The position numbers and the translations under genes are program-made. From assembly GCA_934454525.1 (NCBI GenBank), contig CAKSFM010000007.1:48823-112822 (forward strand): a DNA stretch of 64,000 nt, read 5' to 3'. Under the pieces are notes generated by a model. That model was not told where the DNA came from. It did no database searches and saw only the letters and a list, made by a program, of their open reading frames with translations. Within the stretch, counting starts at the first letter, position 1. The number at the start of each line of letters is the position of its first letter. This stretch comes from an uncultured Clostridia bacterium (GTDB lineage Bacteria > Bacillota > Clostridia > UMGS1883). Below are positions 60,722 through 64,000 of this stretch, piece after piece.

Positions 60722-61828
60722 ATGACCGAGAAAAATATTGTTTACTGCATTGAACAAGTGGATAAATGCATTGAAAGCATGCACGGGCTTTACCCGGCGG
60801 ACGCAAGTGAAAACGGCGTTTATCCGTGCGTCGGAAACAGCGTCGGCTGGACTCAGGGCTTTTGGGTGGGTATGCTGTGGCTGGCATATGAATTTACAAA
60901 AGATAAAAAGTATAAAAAGCTTGCGCTGAATCATGTTGACGATTTTTACAACAGAATCAAAAAACGCATCGATGTTAATCATCACGATATGGGATTTTTA
61001 TATCTTCCGTCCTGCGTTGCGGCATACAGACTGACGGGAAGCGAAAAGGCAAAGGAAGCTGCGCTGATGGCTGCCGATTGCCTGTGTGAACGCTTCTGTG
61101 AAAAGGGGCAGTTCATCCAGGCGTGGGGCGAAATTGGTGCGCCGGAGAATTATCGCCTGATAATTGACTGCCTGCTGAACATTCCTCTTCTTTTCTGGGC
61201 ATATGATGTTACGGGAAAAAATAACTACCGAAGAATTGCAATGGCACACTTAAAGACCGCCGTAAGTGTTGTAATCCGTGATGACGGAAGCACATTTCAC
61301 ACGTTTTTCTTTGATCCGAAAACGGGCGCCCCGCTCCGCGGAGAAACGCATCAGGGCTACAGTGCGGACTCAATCTGGGCGCGCGGTCAGGCATGGGGAG
61401 TTTACGGCCTTGCAATTGCGTATAAATATACAAAATCCCGTGAAATTGCCGACATGTTCATTAAGGTGACAGATGTTTTCATAAATCATCTGCCGGAGGA
61501 TAACATCCCGGCGTGGGACATGATTTTTACCGATACGAAAACCGTGAAGGATTCCTCGGCGGCTTCGATTGCAATCTGCGGAATTTATGAGATGCAAAAA
61601 CACACTGAAATTCCGCAAAGGTTTTCCGATTCGGCCGCGCGGATGCTTGAAGCGCTCGGAAAGAATCTCACGGAGGATATGCCGCTGTCGAACGGCATAG
61701 TAAAACATTCAACATATGCAATGCCTCAGAAAATCGGCGTTGATGAATGTAATATATGGGGCGATTATTATTATATGGAAGCGCTGATGCGCTGCACCGA
61801 CAGCCGATGGAACAGCTATTTTGAGTAA
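60722..61828 (+). CDS. Unsaturated glucuronyl hydrolase, GH88 family
   Basis: The 368-residue alpha/alpha-toroid protein removes the unsaturated uronic acid left by polysaccharide lyases. GWTQGFWVGMLWLAYEFT (about 42-59) is typical of GH88. D89 in HHDMGFLYLP and D149 in RLIIDCLLNIPLLFWA fall almost exactly where the catalytic pair (Asp88 and Asp149) lies in Bacillus unsaturated glucuronyl hydrolase. The C-terminal half shows SADSIWARGQAWGVYGLA and DSSAASIAICG. There is no signal peptide, so it works in the cytoplasm after import. The ATG at 60722 follows GAGGAGGTG; the gene lies 17 bases after lyase C. Confidence 0.93.
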   Translation: MTEKNIVYCIEQVDKCIESMHGLYPADASENGVYPCVGNSVGWTQGFWVGMLWLAYEFTKDKKYKKLALNHVDDFYNRIKKRIDVNHHDMGFLYLPSCVAAYRLTGSEKAKEAALMAADCLCERFCEKGQFIQAWGEIGAPENYRLIIDCLLNIPLLFWAYDVTGKNNYRRIAMAHLKTAVSVVIRDDGSTFHTFFFDPKTGAPLRGETHQGYSADSIWARGQAWGVYGLAIAYKYTKSREIADMFIKVTDVFINHLPEDNIPAWDMIFTDTKTVKDSSAASIAICGIYEMQKHTEIPQRFSDSAARMLEALGKNLTEDMPLSNGIVKHSTYAMPQKIGVDECNIWGDYYYMEALMRCTDSRWNSYFE

Positions 61829-61839
61829 GGAGAACATAC

Positions 61840-63441
61840 ATGGGCAGATACATACGACCGACAGGAATAATCTGCAGTGAAAATGCAGACAAAATTGAAG
61901 CTCTGTTTGACTATAAGCCGATGCAGACAAATTTCACGGAAAATGACTGCGCCGTTATCCGAAGAGGCGGATATATTCTGGCGGATTTCGGAAAGGAACT
62001 TTGCGGCGGAATAATGCTCAGCGTTCAGAGAGTATCGGAAAAACGCAGCCATTGCCGCATTGTTTTCGGAGAAAGCGTTTCGGAAGCGCTCAGCACAATA
62101 GGAGGAAAAAATGCCGTAAACGACCACTCCGTGCGTGACAGCATAGTCGAAATTACCGGCATGAGTACATTCAGATACGGGTCAACGGGATTCAGATTTG
62201 TTAAAATCGAGGCATACGACTGCGATATTCTGCTGAAAGGAATATGCGCCGTGAGCGATTCGAGAGAGCTCGAGTATAAAGGATCGTTTGAATGCAGCGA
62301 TGAGCTGCTGAATCGCATCTGGAAAACAGGTGCATATACTGTTGCCCTTAACACGAACGAAATGATATGGGACGGAATTAAGCGCGACCGTCTTGTGTGG
62401 ATAGGCGACATGTACCCCGAGGTTTCAACGATACTTTCCGTGTTCGGATATGATGAAAGCATTAAAAAAAGCCTTGATTTTGTGAAAAATGAAACACCGC
62501 CCGATAAATGGATGAACGGAATTGCAACCTACAGTATGTGGTGGATAATAATTCATTATGATTTGTTTATGTATACGGGCGATATAAAATACCTTGCGGC
62601 GCAGGCTGATTATATGCGCTTGCTGGTACAGAATGCCGCCAAATGGATTGAAGCCGGATTTCCGTCGCAGGGGCTGGAAAGCTTTGTTGACTGGAACACT
62701 GTTGAAAGTCCGTGCCGGTTTGACGGCGTTAAATCAGTGCTTAGTCTTGCTTTCGGAAAAGCTGCATGCATATTTCGCTTGCTGAAAGACGAAAGCACGG
62801 CAGGCATGTGCGAAAGATATGTGCAGCTTCTGAAGGATGAAAAATTGCAAAGCAAGCCGAGCAAGGGAATTGCGGCGCTCAACATTCTTGCAGGCAGGGA
62901 AACCGCGGAATCGAGCAAAATCATATCGGGCAATTCCGCGGAAGGGCTGTCGTGCTTTATGGGTTTTTTTGTGCTTCTTGCCAAAGCCGAAACAGGCGAA
63001 TTTTCGGAAGCGCTTGATATTATCCGTTCATATTGGGGCGGAATGCTCGAAATGGGAGCAACAACATTCTGGGAGGATTTTGACATAAACTGGATGAAAA
63101 ACGCAGGCAGGATTGATGAAATTATCACAAACGGGAAAAAAGATATTCACGGAGATTTCGGAAAGCATTGTTACAGGCAGTTCCGCCACAGTCTTTGTCA
63201 CGGCTGGGCAAGCGGTCCGACGGCGTATCTGTCGCAAACTGTACTCGGCATAAAAATTGCCGAAGCCGGGTGCAAAAGAGTGATTGTAAATCCGCAGCTC
63301 GGAAATCTTGACTGGGCAAAGGGCAGTTATCCGACTCCGTACGGAAATATATGTGTTGAGCATATAAAAAAGGACGGAAAAACCGAAACAAGGGTTTCCG
63401 CCCCGCGTGAAGTGGAAATATCCTGCACGCGCCTCATTTGA
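61840..63441 (+). CDS. GH78-like alpha-L-rhamnosidase family protein
   Basis: The 533-residue protein has a jelly-roll N-terminal part and an alpha/alpha toroid like GH78 rhamnosidases. WDGIKRDRLVWIGDMYPE (about 178-195) matches the conserved general-acid region, and TTFWEDFDINWM (about 407-418) the place of the catalytic base glutamate. RQFRHSLCHGWASGPTAYLSQ resembles the C-terminal substrate-site stretch. It is shorter than typical GH78 enzymes and lacks a signal peptide, so it is probably cytoplasmic. It ends the operon; TAAGGAGAAC precedes the ATG and a terminator follows. Rhamnose release is inferred from family likeness. Confidence 0.82.
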   Translation: MGRYIRPTGIICSENADKIEALFDYKPMQTNFTENDCAVIRRGGYILADFGKELCGGIMLSVQRVSEKRSHCRIVFGESVSEALSTIGGKNAVNDHSVRDSIVEITGMSTFRYGSTGFRFVKIEAYDCDILLKGICAVSDSRELEYKGSFECSDELLNRIWKTGAYTVALNTNEMIWDGIKRDRLVWIGDMYPEVSTILSVFGYDESIKKSLDFVKNETPPDKWMNGIATYSMWWIIIHYDLFMYTGDIKYLAAQADYMRLLVQNAAKWIEAGFPSQGLESFVDWNTVESPCRFDGVKSVLSLAFGKAACIFRLLKDESTAGMCERYVQLLKDEKLQSKPSKGIAALNILAGRETAESSKIISGNSAEGLSCFMGFFVLLAKAETGEFSEALDIIRSYWGGMLEMGATTFWEDFDINWMKNAGRIDEIITNGKKDIHGDFGKHCYRQFRHSLCHGWASGPTAYLSQTVLGIKIAEAGCKRVIVNPQLGNLDWAKGSYPTPYGNICVEHIKKDGKTETRVSAPREVEISCTRLI

Positions 63442-63465
63442 ATATCCCGATGGTTCGGCATTGCC

Positions 63466-63512
63466 AAACAGAATGGCTTAACCGTAAGGTTTTTCACCAT
63501 TCTGTTTTTTTG
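63466..63512 (+). terminator. Terminator of the lyase operon
   Basis: AAACAGAATGG pairs with CCATTCTGTTT around a loop holding a small TTAACCGTAAGG hairpin, and a T-run follows. It lies 25 bases after the GH78-like gene. Confidence 0.9.
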
Positions 63513-63638
63513 TGCTTGTTTTTTGTTAATGCATACGAAAGAATTTTTCTAACGTTTTTCTAACAATTTTAAGCGAGCAGATTTTCAAGCACTGTCCCGG
63601 TTGAGATTTTCTGCTTGAATTGCAAGTGTCCGTAAATA
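63513..63638. other. Gap between the terminator and IS debris
   Basis: AT-rich bases without a gene. A short inverted pair TTCAAGCA/TGCTTGAA (63583-63619) is the only structure. On the minus strand traces of a disrupted frame continue from the IS256-like scrap. Confidence 0.4.
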
Positions 63639-63728
63639 TTACCCGTAGTTGCTATCAAGCTCCAAAAGCGCCGTTTGTTCGTCAACCGCTGCATAAACTT
63701 TCTTCAACCGGCATAACCAATAATCCAT
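63639..63728 (-). pseudogene. Fragment of an IS256-family (Mutator-type) transposase
   Basis: On the minus strand a frame of 29 codons contains LKKVYAAVDEQTALLELDS, which matches the helical segment just before the C-terminal part of IS256-type transposases. The rest of the gene is missing and a stop follows NYG. It overlaps the left arm of the 152-bp palindrome. Confidence 0.45.
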
Positions 63729-63837
63729 TCTGAAACGGAAATCTGTCAAGGTCGCTAAGGCGCTCTGTATTAACCTTGACAGATTTTTGTTTCTGAATAT
63801 AATTTATGCCGTCGGTTGAAGAAAGTTTATGCCGCGG
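63686..63837. repeat. 152-bp imperfect palindrome next to IS remnants
   Basis: The left arm (from 63686, CATAAACTTTCTTCAACCG ... AATCTGTCAAGGT) mirrors the right arm (ACCTTGACAGATTT ... CGGTTGAAGAAAGTTTATG, ending 63837) with few mismatches and a loop of about 18 bases. The outer right arm lies in the last codons of the transposase gene. It could be two IS ends meeting head to head, a MITE or a strong terminator. Confidence 0.75.
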
Positions 63838-64000
63838 TCTTTTCACGATCCCTTATACGGTATTCACTCGGTGGCAAGCATCCCGGATTACCGGTATACA
63901 GACTTATTCTGTTATAGTATATAAAAATATACCTGAATACAATTGTTTTAACTTCTTCTTTTTTCATGCGATATGTCGGAATTTGATATAACTTTTCTTT
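63827..64000 (-). mobile_element. IS3-family transposase, C-terminal end (partial, cut by window end)
   Basis: The minus-strand frame enters from the right edge and runs 57 codons to TAA. It reads MKKEEVKTIVFRYIFIYYNR, then LYTGNPGCLPPSEYR, the typical C-terminal pattern of the IS3/IS150-type DDE integrase core (YIxFYNxxRxHxxxG-x-PP-x-YR). Only this end is in the window, so activity cannot be judged. Confidence 0.8.

Overview
The window looks like chromosomal DNA of a Gram-positive, anaerobic Clostridia-type bacterium (Bacillota), possibly an uncultured gut or rumen lineage. Supporting signs are strong AGGAGG-like ribosome binding sites, sigma-A promoters of the TTGACA-N17-TATAAT type, a PyrR-type pyr leader, type 1B dihydroorotate dehydrogenase (PyrD plus PyrK), S-layer homology (SLH) domains, a lipoprotein-type sugar-binding protein and tRNA genes with encoded CCA. 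Family assignments are from memory of motifs; no database search was possible.

Layout. (1) 1-13105: an AT-rich Wzx/Wzy-type exopolysaccharide or capsule cluster. It has a PLP decarboxylase, initiating phosphosugar transferase, class IV aminotransferase, three glycosyltransferases, glucuronyl C5-epimerase-like protein, polymerase, pyruvyltransferase, ATP-grasp protein, flippase and nucleotidyltransferase. (2) 13327-14208: tRNA-Pro(GGG), tRNA-Leu(TAA) and, on the minus strand, tRNA-Thr(CGT), each with a clear promoter and terminator. (3) 14254-18275: an amidase-like protein, then a translationally coupled aconitase-isocitrate dehydrogenase pair. (4) 18400-25255: an AT-rich accessory island. It holds a palindromic element or ncRNA candidate with its own terminator, four tiny genes (three zinc-ribbon proteins and a three-repeat peptide), a WYL regulator, a putative modification-reader/nuclease protein, a KAP-type P-loop NTPase, a convergent unknown gene and a decayed small gene. 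This island is the best candidate for an undescribed system, probably defence-like. (5) 25471-26871: a secreted stalk-domain protein. (6) 26885-32637: the pyrimidine operon pyrC-K-D-F-E-B-I behind a PyrR-type attenuator. (7) 32757-33956: a DUF11-like protein and a stretch dense in GC-rich hairpins. (8) 34008-35717: tRNA-Leu(CAA) followed by remnants of integrative-element cargo. (9) 35853-63441: a roughly 28-kb polysaccharide-utilisation locus. (10) 63639-64000: IS debris (IS256-like fragment, IS3-family transposase end, 152-bp palindrome).

How the large locus works together. A sugar ABC importer (binding lipoprotein and two permeases, no ATPase), a LamG-like secreted protein and a Gfo/Idh oxidoreductase form one unit. 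A divergent AraC regulator separates it from a tightly packed operon of eight genes. That operon encodes three heparinase II/III-type lyases (two with signal peptides, one without), a second LamG-like secreted protein, two surface proteins with SLH or SLH-like modules, a GH88 unsaturated glucuronyl hydrolase with both catalytic Asp positions in place, and a GH78-like rhamnosidase. Together these point to lyase-driven breakdown of a uronic-acid and rhamnose containing polysaccharide at the cell surface. Import and intracellular finishing of the unsaturated oligosaccharides would follow.
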